Shown here: in pieces, positions 17,914-26,188 of the stretch
How positions within the stretch are numbered: position 1 is the first letter of the stretch
Layout of the letters: every line of letters starts with the position of its first letter
Source of the DNA: Halorubellus litoreus
GTDB lineage: Archaea > Halobacteriota > Halobacteria > Halobacteriales > Natrialbaceae
Length of the DNA: 64,000 nt
Reading direction: 5' to 3'
Assembly (NCBI RefSeq): GCF_037081675.1
Contig: NZ_JAZAQL010000003.1
Span: 372,001 to 436,000 of the forward strand
Program-made: the position numbers and the translations under genes
The notes under the pieces: generated by a model
The model's database searches: none
The model's input: only the letters and a program-made list of their open reading frames with translations
Told to the model about the DNA's origin: nothing

Positions 17914-18432
17914 ATGTTCGTTCTAGTCTGTGGCCTCCCCGGGGCCGGGAAGACCACGGTCGCCGGCGAGGTCGTCGACCGCCTCGGCGCCGTCCGCATC
18001 CGTACCGACGTCGTCCGGAAGGACCTCTTCGAGGACCCCCAGTACAGCGACGCGGAGACCGACACCGTCTACCGAACCGTCGTCGAGCGCGCTGACGCCG
18101 TTCTCGACGACGACCAGCACGTCGTCCTCGACGGCACGTTCCGCGAACGCGACTTCCGGACGCCCGCGTACGCCGTCGCCCGCGAGCACGGCGTCGAAAC
18201 GGTCGTCCTGAAGGTCGAAGCCGACGACGCCGTCGTCAAGCGACGCATCCGCCAACGCGAGGGGGACGCGAGCGACGCCGACGTCTCCATCTACGAGCAC
18301 TACCGCGACAAGTTCGACCCCATCCAGACCGACCACGTCGTGGTCGACAACTCCGGGAGCCTCGACGAGACGTGCGAGCAGGTTCGTCGCGCGATCGACC
18401 GCGCGCAGGCGACCGACCCGACCATCACGTGA
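17914..18432 (+). CDS. P-loop nucleotide kinase-like ATPase (AAA_33 type)
   Basis: 172 residues. Walker A is CGLPGAGKTTVAGEVV at about 6-21. It is followed by RTDVVRKDLF, VVLDGTFRERDFR and an Arg-rich lid (VKRRIRQREGDASDADVSIYEHYRDKF). This is the small-kinase pattern seen in predicted kinases of the zeta-toxin/AAA_33 group, which phosphorylate small molecules or nucleic acid ends. No antitoxin-like partner is adjacent, so a toxin role is not supported. A TATA-like CTTTATT at 17793-17799 could be its promoter. Confidence 0.8.
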   Translation: MFVLVCGLPGAGKTTVAGEVVDRLGAVRIRTDVVRKDLFEDPQYSDAETDTVYRTVVERADAVLDDDQHVVLDGTFRERDFRTPAYAVAREHGVETVVLKVEADDAVVKRRIRQREGDASDADVSIYEHYRDKFDPIQTDHVVVDNSGSLDETCEQVRRAIDRAQATDPTIT

Positions 18433-18664
18433 GGGTACCGTTCGGTCTCCCCCGGGTCACCCGAGCGGTGGTGACGTCACCGTGATACCATTCGACTCGA
18501 CCATCCAGTAGCCCGCCTCGTCCTTCCGTTCCGCACCGTCACGCTCGCGCGATTGCGGGGCTCTCGTCCTCCTTCTCGTCCTCTGTCCGCCGAGTACTCC
18601 GGTGGTCGGGCCTGTCCTCCGGCGCGCGATGAACGGTAGGCGCGTTCACCGCGGTTCCAAACCA

Positions 18665-18670
18665 CTTATC
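18665..18670 (+). promoter_or_regulatory. TATA-like box of the secreted hydrolase gene
   Basis: CTTATC about 29 bases before the ATG at 18697. This spacing fits leaderless transcription starting at or near the start codon, which is common in haloarchaea. Confidence 0.5.
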
Positions 18671-18696
18671 CGATAGCCATTACCGATGGTCTTGGT

Positions 18697-19575
18697 ATGC
18701 GCCGACGCACCATGTTAACGCGCACCGCATCGATGGGAGCACTCGCAGTCGCCGGCACCGGCGTCGCCAGCGCCGGCGGCGACGGCAACGACACGCTCGA
18801 CGCCCCACAGGACTTCCCGGGCGTCTCGACCCGCGACCACTTCGACATCACGTGGTACGGCAGCGTCGAACTCGTCGAAGGCACGTACAGCTACGACTAC
18901 CGCGGCGACTGGGCGAAGTACGACGACGGCGACGAACTCCACCTGTTCGTCCACGGCTGGAACAGCGACGACAGCGACGACGACGACATCGACGGCGGCT
19001 ACACCATGGGTCGAGCGCTCGCCGAACAGAGCGCCGAAGAGACAACCGCCGTCTACACGTGGGACGCCGACAAAGGCGGTGGCGTCGACCAGGGCTGGTA
19101 CGAAGCCCAGGAGATCGCCGCCCAGAACGGCCCGAAACTCGCGAACTTCCTGCTCGACTGGCAGGCCAACGACGGCCGCCCCGTCAAGCTCGTCGCGCAC
19201 TCCCTCGGCGCGCAGGTCGTCGCCTCCGCGATGAAGAACCTCCGCGCGTGGGGCTACCCCGACGTCGTCGACGACCTCGTCCTCGTCGGCGGCGCCGCCG
19301 ACAACGAAGCCTGCGCGGTCGACGGCGAGTACGGCCCCGGCCTCGAGTACGCCGCCGAATCCGTCCTCAACTGCTACAAGACCGACGACAGCGTCCTCGA
19401 ATGGGCGTACTCGCTCGGCGAACTCAACACCGCCGTCGGCGAATCCGGCGTCGACGGCACCCCGCCCGCGAACATGACCGAACTCGACGTCACCGACGTC
19501 GTCCCCGACCACTACTCGTACCCCGAACTGAAGGAAGACGGCGGCTGCATGGACGTCGTCGTCCAGAACTGGTGA
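18697..19575 (+). CDS. Secreted alpha/beta hydrolase (DUF900-like)
   Basis: 292 residues. The N-terminus (MRRRTMLTRTASMGALAVAG) fits a Tat signal with cleavage after ASA. The mature part has LHLFVHGWNSDDSD (oxyanion-hole His-Gly), then the nucleophile elbow LVAHSLGAQVV with Ser169, and a C-terminal acid/His pair (DVVPDHYSYPE). AHSLG replaces the strict G-x-S-x-G but is usual in this hydrolase group. It may be an extracellular lipase or esterase; substrate unknown. The acidic run DDSDDDDIDGG is a halophilic surface feature. Confidence 0.8.
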   Translation: MRRRTMLTRTASMGALAVAGTGVASAGGDGNDTLDAPQDFPGVSTRDHFDITWYGSVELVEGTYSYDYRGDWAKYDDGDELHLFVHGWNSDDSDDDDIDGGYTMGRALAEQSAEETTAVYTWDADKGGGVDQGWYEAQEIAAQNGPKLANFLLDWQANDGRPVKLVAHSLGAQVVASAMKNLRAWGYPDVVDDLVLVGGAADNEACAVDGEYGPGLEYAAESVLNCYKTDDSVLEWAYSLGELNTAVGESGVDGTPPANMTELDVTDVVPDHYSYPELKEDGGCMDVVVQNW

Positions 19576-19633
19576 CGAAACCACCCGGCGGCGGCAGGAC
19601 GCAGTAGCTTCCAGCCCGGAAACTGTTCGTCAT

Positions 19634-19642
19634 CTTTTAAGA
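19634..19642 (+). promoter_or_regulatory. TATA-like box of the second ABC operon
   Basis: CTTTTAAGA about 28 bases before the ATG at 19666, consistent with a leaderless transcript. Confidence 0.5.
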
Positions 19643-19665
19643 ACCTCGCCGTCGTAGTCCGGGGC

Positions 19666-20469
19666 ATGTCACCAGGTCCCCACGACGCCCCCGACCGCTC
19701 GCTCGCCATCGAGACGCGCGGCCTCACGAAACGATTCGGCGACGTCGACGCCGTCACCGACCTCGACCTCGCCATCCCCGCCGGCGTCGTCTACGGGTTC
19801 CTCGGCCCGAACGGGTCCGGGAAGACGACGACGATGCGGATGCTCACGACGCTCACGCGACCCACCTCCGGCGAGGCGTTCGTCGCCGGGTCACCCATCA
19901 CCGACCGCGACGCCGTCATCGACCACATCGGGTACCTCCCCGAGAGCCCGCCCGTCTTCGAGGAACTCACCGCGCGCGAGAACCTCCGGTACGTCGCCTC
20001 TCTCCACGACATCCCGCGCTCGCAGGCCGACGCCGAGATCGACGAGTACCTGGAGCGGTTCGGGCTCGCCGACGCCGCCGACCGGCGCGTCGAAGGCTAC
20101 TCGAAGGGGATGCGTCAGAAACTCGGGCTCGTCCAGGCCATCATCCACGATCCCGACGTCATCTTCCTCGACGAACCCACGAGCGGCCTCGACCCGCGCG
20201 CCGCACGCACCGTCAAGGACCTCATCGCTGAACTCGCCGACCGCGACGTCACCATCTTCCTCTCCACGCACATCCTCAGCGTCGTCGACGAACTCGCCGA
20301 CCGCGTCGCCGTCCTCCACGACGGCGAACTCGTCGCCGAAGGCTCCCCGGACGAACTCAAGCACCGCGCCGAATCCACCGTCGAGAGCACGCTCGAGGAC
20401 GCGTTCCTCCGCATCACCGACGACCACGACGACGAACCCGTCGAACCGGAGGACGAGGTGATGGCGTGA
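19666..20469 (+). CDS. ABC transporter ATP-binding protein
   Basis: 267 residues. Walker A GPNGSGKTTTMRML near residue 47, signature YSKGMRQKLGL near 145, Walker B VIFLDEPTSGLDP near 165 and switch His STHILSVVDE near 205. The C-terminal 30 residues are acidic (DDHDDEPVEPEDE). It overlaps the following permease gene by 4 bases and should energise it. The pattern is that of ABC-2-type exporters. Confidence 0.93.
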   Translation: MSPGPHDAPDRSLAIETRGLTKRFGDVDAVTDLDLAIPAGVVYGFLGPNGSGKTTTMRMLTTLTRPTSGEAFVAGSPITDRDAVIDHIGYLPESPPVFEELTARENLRYVASLHDIPRSQADAEIDEYLERFGLADAADRRVEGYSKGMRQKLGLVQAIIHDPDVIFLDEPTSGLDPRAARTVKDLIAELADRDVTIFLSTHILSVVDELADRVAVLHDGELVAEGSPDELKHRAESTVESTLEDAFLRITDDHDDEPVEPEDEVMA

Positions 20470-22175
20470 GCACGCCCACCGAGTCCACGGGCTCAAACAG
20501 CGGGATGCGCACCCTCCGGCACGGCCTCACCCTCGGCCGCGTCGACCTCCGCCGGGTCGTCCGCAAGTCCATCGACCGGACGTCTCAGATACTCGCGTAC
20601 GCCGTCCTCCTGGTCGTGTTCGGCGGCGCGGGCGGCTACGGCGCGTACTTCTTCGGTCGCGAGGTCGGCCTCGGCGGCGCCCTCCCCTTCGAGTACTCGA
20701 TGCTCGAGGTCGGCCGCGGCGCGTTCGCCATCATGTGGCTGTTCTTCGCCGTTATCATCGTCGTCCGAACCGTCGGGACGCGAGGCACCCTCGAGAACGA
20801 CGTCGGCGTGCTCTCGGTCGTCCCCACCCGGGAGGCCGTTCTCGGCGTCCTCGTCTCCGAGTTCGTGCTCGCACTCGCGTACGCCCTCCCCCTGTTCTCC
20901 GTGCTCGCCGTCGGGTACAGCGTCGGCGCCGGCACGTACACGCTGCTCGCGACCGCACCGCTGGCCGCCGTCGCCGCGAGCGCAACGGCCGTCTCGTTCG
21001 CGTACCCGCTCGGGCTCGCTATCAGGCACGTCGTCACGCGCATCCCGTTCGTCGCACGCCACAAGGGCCCGCTCATCGTGCTCGTGTTCGTCGCGTACAT
21101 GGCGCTCATCCTCTCGGACGTCCTCGGGAACGTCGTCGTCACCATCTTCGAGCCGATGCAGCAGGCGCCGACCGCGTGGTTCGCCGACCTCCTCCTCCTC
21201 GGCAGTCCCGTCGCCGCGAGCCCGCTCCGCGCCGCGCTCGCGCTCGCACTCGTCCCCGCGTTCGCCGCCGCGAGCGTCCTCGTCACGACGCGCGTCGCCG
21301 ACCGCCACTGGTTCGCCGACCCCGTCCTCGCCGGCACCGAGGACGACGACGTCGACGTCGACCCGAACACCGACCGGCACGACGACGGCCTCCTCCTCCG
21401 CGTCGAGGACGCACTCGGCGGCGTCGTCGGCCGCGGTACCGCCGCCGTCACCGTCCTCGCGTGGAAGCGCGCCGCACGCGCCCCCCTCAAGTTGCTGTAC
21501 GTCGCGTACCCGCTCCTGTTCGCGATCGGGTTCCTCGCCGACATCGTCCAGACCGGCGAGGTCCCCGCGTTCGCGCCAGCGGGCGCGCTCCTGTTCGTCG
21601 CGTGGGCCGGCGCGGTCGTCTTCACCCTCAACCCACTCGGCGACCAGGGGTCCGCGCTCCCCGCGACCGTCCTCTCCCGGGTCGGCGGCCGCCAGTTCAT
21701 CGGTGCGCACGTCCTCGCCGGCGCCATCGTCACCATCCCGGTCGGGACCGCGCTCGTCGTCGCACTCGCACTCGCCGTCCCACTGGAGGCCGACGTGCTC
21801 GCCGCCGTCGCCCTCGGAACGCCCGCGAGCGTCCTCGTCGGCAGCCTGTTCGCCGTCGGCATCGGGATGCTGTTCCCGCGCTACGAGGCCGTGAACATCA
21901 CGCGCTCGACGAAAGCCGTCGTCCCGAGCCTCCTCGCGTTCCTCGCGTACTCGCTGTTCCTCGTGCTCGTCGTCGCCGCCGCCGGCATCGTCTACGAGCC
22001 CGCGGTCGAACCGTTCGTCGCCGCCATCGCCAGCTGGCTGCTCCCGTTCGGGTGGTCCGTGACCGCCGACACCGTCGGACTCGCCGCGCGCGCCGCCCTC
22101 GTCCCGCTCGCCATTGCACCGTTCGCGTCGGCGTGGTACGCCATCCGCCGGTTCGACAGAGTCACGCTCGACTGA
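20466..22175 (+). CDS. ABC transporter permease
   Basis: 569 residues with about 12-14 membrane segments. GTG start at 20466 inside the ATPase stop region (GTGA overlap). A charged loop about 290-320 (TEDDDVDVDPNTDRHDDG) divides two halves, each with about six helices. No binding protein is nearby, so an export role is likely. It is the plus-strand counterpart of the pair at 5909-8085 but the sequences are not obviously alike. Confidence 0.85.
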   Translation: MSTPTESTGSNSGMRTLRHGLTLGRVDLRRVVRKSIDRTSQILAYAVLLVVFGGAGGYGAYFFGREVGLGGALPFEYSMLEVGRGAFAIMWLFFAVIIVVRTVGTRGTLENDVGVLSVVPTREAVLGVLVSEFVLALAYALPLFSVLAVGYSVGAGTYTLLATAPLAAVAASATAVSFAYPLGLAIRHVVTRIPFVARHKGPLIVLVFVAYMALILSDVLGNVVVTIFEPMQQAPTAWFADLLLLGSPVAASPLRAALALALVPAFAAASVLVTTRVADRHWFADPVLAGTEDDDVDVDPNTDRHDDGLLLRVEDALGGVVGRGTAAVTVLAWKRAARAPLKLLYVAYPLLFAIGFLADIVQTGEVPAFAPAGALLFVAWAGAVVFTLNPLGDQGSALPATVLSRVGGRQFIGAHVLAGAIVTIPVGTALVVALALAVPLEADVLAAVALGTPASVLVGSLFAVGIGMLFPRYEAVNITRSTKAVVPSLLAFLAYSLFLVLVVAAAGIVYEPAVEPFVAAIASWLLPFGWSVTADTVGLAARAALVPLAIAPFASAWYAIRRFDRVTLD

Positions 22176-22261
22176 CTCGCACCCGCCCTGCAACCGCAGT
22201 CGCCTTCTCACCGCAGCCGTCTTCTCCTCGCGTCCGCTCTCGTTCCTCGCATCGACGTCGT

Positions 22262-23470
22262 TCAGCGCGTCGCGAACGCCGCGGCGAGCAGGTACCCGTA
22301 CCCGAGTGCGCCCGCGAGTCCGACGACTGCTCCCAGCGCCGCCAGACCGCCGAGGCTCGAGCCAGCACCGACCGCCTGGAGCGCGACACCCACTGCCAGT
22401 GCACCGACGGCGACGCTCGCGGTGCGCTCGGTGCAGTACCGCCACCGGCCGACGGTCGGCGGATAGAACTGGAACGTGGCGCCGACCACGGTGAGGCCGA
22501 GGAACCCGAGGAGCGTGACGCGGCGGTGCGCGACGACGAGCGCGCCGTCGAGGTCGACGACCGCGAACCACGCCCCGAGCGCAACCGCGACGACGCCCGC
22601 GACCGCGCCGAGGAGCACGCTCCAGAACGCTATCCGTCGACGTGCCGACCGCCGGAAGCACCAGCCGTAGGCGACCGCGTACGCGACTATCGCGGTCGCT
22701 TCGAGGAGCGCGCCCGCGACGAGGAACTCGCCAGCGGGGACGGTCGCCGCGAGCACGACCGGGCCGAGCGCGCCCGTCGCGAGCGCGAGCACGAACGCGT
22801 CCCTGGGTGGGTCGACGACGAGGAACCGCGGCCAGAGGCGCGCGCCGAGCGCGAGCACCAGGAGGGTCGCGGTCCCCGCACCGAGGAGGTGCGTCGCACG
22901 CGGCGGATACCCGTCGAACACCGGTGCGACGCTCGCGAGCAGGCCGATGGTCGGTGCGGCGTCCCACGCGACCGCGGTGGCGTACGAGCCCGCGAGCAGG
23001 TACAGGACCGCGACCGGCACGAACGCGTTCGCCGCGCGGTCGAGGCCCGCGAGGTGGGCTTTCCCGTCGCCGGTCGCGGTCTCGACGCCCGTCGGATTCG
23101 AGCGAACCGTCCACGCGATCGCCGCGACGAACACCGCCACGCCGCCGGTCCACGCGAGCGCACCGGCCGTGCCGACGACGCGAGGCACCGCATCGAGCGA
23201 CGCGGCCGCTACCATCCCCGCCACGCCGACCGCCGTCAGCGGAAGCTGGACGACCATCGCTCGCGGCGCGGCGAGGTCGCGGTCGAAGTACGTCGGCACC
23301 AGCGAGTACGCCTTCCCGAACACCACGTGGAGCACGAACCCGTAGAGCGCGAGCGTCACCACCGCTCGTGACGGCGCGCTCGCGAGCATCGCGGCGTGCG
23401 CCGCGACCAGCGCGACGACCGCCACCGCGACGTACCGGCGCGCCCACCGCGACACCAGCGCCACAGTCAT
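22262..23470 (-). CDS. Polytopic membrane protein, possibly haem-copper-oxidase/NnrS-like
   Basis: About 402 residues and 12 membrane helices. Histidines lie inside helices: YGFVLHVVFGKAYSLVPTYF, THLLGAGTATLL and VAHRRVTLLGFLGLTVVGATFQFYPPTVG. This helix-His-'GF' style recalls NnrS and oxidase subunit I relatives, but the copper ligands of a true oxidase are not evident. Start: ATG 23468-23470 assumed; two more in-frame ATGs lie up to 23497. It is convergent with the ABC permease gene. Function uncertain. Confidence 0.65.
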   Translation of the reverse strand: MTVALVSRWARRYVAVAVVALVAAHAAMLASAPSRAVVTLALYGFVLHVVFGKAYSLVPTYFDRDLAAPRAMVVQLPLTAVGVAGMVAAASLDAVPRVVGTAGALAWTGGVAVFVAAIAWTVRSNPTGVETATGDGKAHLAGLDRAANAFVPVAVLYLLAGSYATAVAWDAAPTIGLLASVAPVFDGYPPRATHLLGAGTATLLVLALGARLWPRFLVVDPPRDAFVLALATGALGPVVLAATVPAGEFLVAGALLEATAIVAYAVAYGWCFRRSARRRIAFWSVLLGAVAGVVAVALGAWFAVVDLDGALVVAHRRVTLLGFLGLTVVGATFQFYPPTVGRWRYCTERTASVAVGALAVGVALQAVGAGSSLGGLAALGAVVGLAGALGYGYLLAAAFATR

Positions 23471-23532
23471 CGTCCCCGCTTCGACCACCATCCCCAAATC
23501 GCTGGTGCCTGGAACGCCCGACCCAGTCGAAC

Positions 23533-23967
23533 TTACTCGCTCGCGCAGGGCGACCGGGCGTACGCGGTCAACCGGTCGTCGAGGTTCAGCACGAACACGA
23601 CGCGGACGCAGTCAGCGCCGTCAGCGGTCACGTTGAGCCCGCTCGGCGTCGTCTTGAGCGTCTCGCCGTCGCGGACGTCGAGCCGGAACCGGTAGACTCC
23701 CGGGTCGTCCGCGAACGCCGCTATCTCGACGCCCGGCGGCCGCGACGCGTTCTCCGAGCCCGCGAGTTCGACGGTGCGACGAACCGCGACCTCTTCGCCG
23801 CGATCGGCGACGAACTCCGCCGTCGCGGCCGCAGACCGGCGGTTCAGGACGTCGACCGCCTGGACCGTCACCGGCGTCGCGTCGTCCTCACCGCTCATCG
23901 CCGCACAGCCAGCGACCCCGAGGACGCCCGCCGTCGCCGTCGCTCGCAGAACTGAACGTCGCCGCAC
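23533..23967 (-). CDS. Tat-type lipoprotein of unknown function (144 aa)
   Basis: GTG start at 23965-23967 with AGGAGG just upstream. The N-terminus (RRRSVLRATATAGVLGVAGC) has twin arginines and a lipobox with the Cys near residue 21, so it should be exported by Tat and lipid-anchored outside. The mature part is a beta-rich domain (VTVQAVDVLNRRSAAATAEFV ... VYRFRLDVRDGETL) with two Cys (DCVRVVF and SPCASE) that could pair. No family recognised. Confidence 0.75.
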   Translation of the reverse strand: MRRRSVLRATATAGVLGVAGCAAMSGEDDATPVTVQAVDVLNRRSAAATAEFVADRGEEVAVRRTVELAGSENASRPPGVEIAAFADDPGVYRFRLDVRDGETLKTTPSGLNVTADGADCVRVVFVLNLDDRLTAYARSPCASE

Positions 23968-24172
23968 GCCTCCTACCCGTGGCGCGACGCATAAGTGCTT
24001 CCTGCTCGTCACCGAACTGCAGCCTCCCACTTGGCGCGCCGACGCGCGCCAGACCCAGTTCTCGAACTGAACAGTCCGCCCTCATGAAAGGTCGGCCTGA
24101 ATGAGGTGAACTGCAATCGGTCACCGCCACCTTTCCTATCGAATCCCCCAGTTTCGCGTGCCGCCCTCCACC

Positions 24173-24982
24173 ATGACAGCCACCGACGACAGCGACGACG
24201 CCGACCAGAGCGACGACCACGCGGTCAGGGCCGACGGCACCGGCGTCGTCGCGCCCGACGGCGAGACGCCGACGTGGACCGAACGGAAGACGCGAACGCA
24301 GGGACTCTCCCGACTCACGTACGAGTACTTCGAGCGCGCCAGACGCGAGGACCAGGACCTCCGCCAGGAGTCCGACTACGTCGAACGCGACGTACTCGGG
24401 TTCCCCGCGTGGCCCCACGAGACCATCAGGAACCTCGCCCTGACGAGCTTCTTCGTCGGGATGATACTGTTCCTCGCCGCGACGCTCCCGCCGCACATCG
24501 GGCCGCCCGCGAACGGCAACAAGACGCCAGCGGTCATCCTGCCGGACTGGTACCTCTACTGGTCGTTCGGCCTCCTGAAGCTCGGCCCGCTGAACCCCGA
24601 ACTCTCCATCCTCGGCGGGGAGACCGCCGCGGAGGGCGCGAAACTGATGGCCGACCGCACGTACGGCGTGGTCGCGAACCTCGTCGTCGTCGGCGCCATC
24701 ACCATCGTCCCGTTCCTCAACAAGGGGAGCGCTCGCCGCCCCGTCGAACAACCGTTCTGGGCGGCCGTCGGCGTCGCCGGCGTGACGTTCGCGTTCACCA
24801 TCAGCGTCTACTCCCTGAAGAACATCGTCAGCGGACTCGTCGACCCGCAGCTCCTCCTCGACCTCTCGTTCCTCCTCCCACCGATCGCCGGCGTCATCGC
24901 GTACGCCGTCCTCCGGTCGATGCAGGAGGGCTACATGTACGACCTGAACCGCCGGTACTACCGACTGCGGCCACCGAAGTGA
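24173..24982 (+). CDS. Cytochrome b C-terminal-half protein (PetD/subunit IV-like)
   Basis: 269 residues. A cytoplasmic acidic N-terminus of about 85 residues precedes four membrane helices. Between the first two helices lies LPPHIGPPANGNKTPAVILPDWYLYWSFGLLK. Its PDWY motif is the quinol-site PEWY equivalent of cytochrome b/b6 subunit IV. It lacks the haem-ligating His pairs, which belong to the N-terminal half; a matching half is encoded about 27 kb away at 51639-52433. Start ATG 24173; an upstream GTG adds five residues. No Rieske gene is adjacent. The 3' end lies in a 34-35 bp imperfect repeat. Confidence 0.85.
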   Translation: MTATDDSDDADQSDDHAVRADGTGVVAPDGETPTWTERKTRTQGLSRLTYEYFERARREDQDLRQESDYVERDVLGFPAWPHETIRNLALTSFFVGMILFLAATLPPHIGPPANGNKTPAVILPDWYLYWSFGLLKLGPLNPELSILGGETAAEGAKLMADRTYGVVANLVVVGAITIVPFLNKGSARRPVEQPFWAAVGVAGVTFAFTISVYSLKNIVSGLVDPQLLLDLSFLLPPIAGVIAYAVLRSMQEGYMYDLNRRYYRLRPPK

Positions 24983-25064
24983 GACGGTTCGTCGGCCGAC
25001 TGCAACCACCGAAGTAGGCGGGCTGTCGGCCGGCTGCGACCACCCGAGTTCGGCCGGACGTCGG
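24961..25064. repeat. Three imperfect 34-35 bp tandem repeats over the cytochrome gene 3' end
   Basis: Copies 24961-24995, 24996-25029 and 25030-25064. The first contains the last codons and TGA stop of the cytochrome gene. The second still reads RLQPPK-stop in the matching frame, and the third RLRPPE. This looks like duplication of the gene's tail, now decayed. Confidence 0.85.
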
Positions 25065-25119
25065 TTCCTGTGGCGGAATCGTAGTAAGGCCTTTCGGGCG
25101 TGCGGTCGAAGTGCCACGT

Positions 25120-25989
25120 ATGTATCAGAACGTCCTCCTGCCGGTGACCGCGGAGACAAGCGACACGCGATTCCTCTACCACGTCGGCGAGCTCGCGACC
25201 GCGCTCGACGCCGAGGTGACGTTGCTCGCGGTCGCGGACACGAACCGCGACAGCGTCACGCTCGTCGACGGCGACGTCGTCGACGCGCTCGAGACGGAAG
25301 GCGAGCAAGCGCTCGCGGACGCCGAAGGCGTCCTCGAATCCCTCGGTCTCGACCCGCACACGGACGTCGTCCAGGGGACGCCCGCGCGAACCATCGTCGA
25401 TTACGCCGAGCGCTACGAGCACGACCTCGTCGCGATGCCGACGCACGCCCGAACGGGCATCAAGCGGTATCTCCTCGGGAGCGTCACCGAGAAGGTCGTC
25501 CGGCTGTCGCCAGCACCCGTTCTGACCGCGCGAACCGTCGACGACGAGGAGCTCGCGTTCCCCTACGACCGCCTGCTCGTTCCGGTCGACGGGAGTGCGG
25601 CGTCGCGTCGCGCGAGCGAGCACGCGCTCTCGCTGGCCGCCACGCTCGACGCGGGCGTCGACGTGCTCTCGGTCGTCGACACCGGCGGTCTCGGGCCGGA
25701 CGTCCGCGCGCAACTCGTCACGGAGCGCGCTCGCGTCGACGCCCAGGACCTCGTGCGCGACGTCGAGAGCGACGCCACCGAACGCGGGATATCGGACGTC
25801 CGAACCGAGGTCCTCGAGGGCGTCCCCGCGGACGCTATCGCGTCCTACGTCGACGACCACGCCGTCGACGCCGTCGTGATGGGGACCACCGGCCGGACCG
25901 GCATGAATCGCGTCCTCCTCGGGAGCGTCGCGGAGAAGACGGTGCGGTCCGCGCCCGTTCCCGTCCTCACCGTCCGCGGCGACGACTGA
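25120..25989 (+). CDS. Tandem-domain universal stress protein
   Basis: 289 residues with two Usp domains (about 1-140 and 148-289). The first nucleotide motif is MPTHARTGIKRYLLGS, with Ala at the second Gly position; the second is MGTTGRTGMNRVLLGS and is complete. It is a paralogue of the 837-1712 protein in layout. ATG 25120 is preferred; GTG 25111 would add three residues. It follows the cytochrome gene by about 140 bases on the same strand but with its own upstream AT-richer stretch. Confidence 0.9.
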   Translation: MYQNVLLPVTAETSDTRFLYHVGELATALDAEVTLLAVADTNRDSVTLVDGDVVDALETEGEQALADAEGVLESLGLDPHTDVVQGTPARTIVDYAERYEHDLVAMPTHARTGIKRYLLGSVTEKVVRLSPAPVLTARTVDDEELAFPYDRLLVPVDGSAASRRASEHALSLAATLDAGVDVLSVVDTGGLGPDVRAQLVTERARVDAQDLVRDVESDATERGISDVRTEVLEGVPADAIASYVDDHAVDAVVMGTTGRTGMNRVLLGSVAEKTVRSAPVPVLTVRGDD

Positions 25990-26140
25990 CGGCGGGTTCC
26001 GGCGTCTGTTCACGGTTTCGGCTCGCGGCGTCGGTCGTCAGCGCACCTGAAGCCGGTCTACGCTTCGTTCTCCGCACTCGATTCCGTCGTTCGCCGTGGT
26101 CTCCCACCGTCTGACTAATTCCCGGTTCAATACAACGAAA

Positions 26141-26152
26141 CAATTTTAATTG
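26141..26152 (+). promoter_or_regulatory. Promoter of the first protease: palindrome CAATTTTAATTG over the TATA box
   Basis: CAATT-TT-AATTG is a perfect 12-bp palindrome whose centre forms the TATA-like box, 37-48 bases before the ATG at 26189. A regulator bound here would block TBP, so repression is plausible. Inference from position and symmetry. Confidence 0.5.
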
Positions 26153-26188
26153 TGGGTTAATATCGTTAGCTCGATTACCTTTCCGACA

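Noticed and set aside
17914..18432. Zeta-toxin of a toxin-antitoxin pair
   Set aside because: Only the general kinase motifs are present and no small antitoxin gene lies beside it.
18433..18696. 62-codon minus-strand frame between kinase and hydrolase genes
   Set aside because: Arg/Ser-rich, no similarity pattern and no promoter; treated as non-coding.
20493..23447. Long minus-strand frames opposite the ABC permease and membrane protein
   Set aside because: Arg/Glu-rich mirror frames produced by the high GC; the opposite strand carries clear conserved genes.
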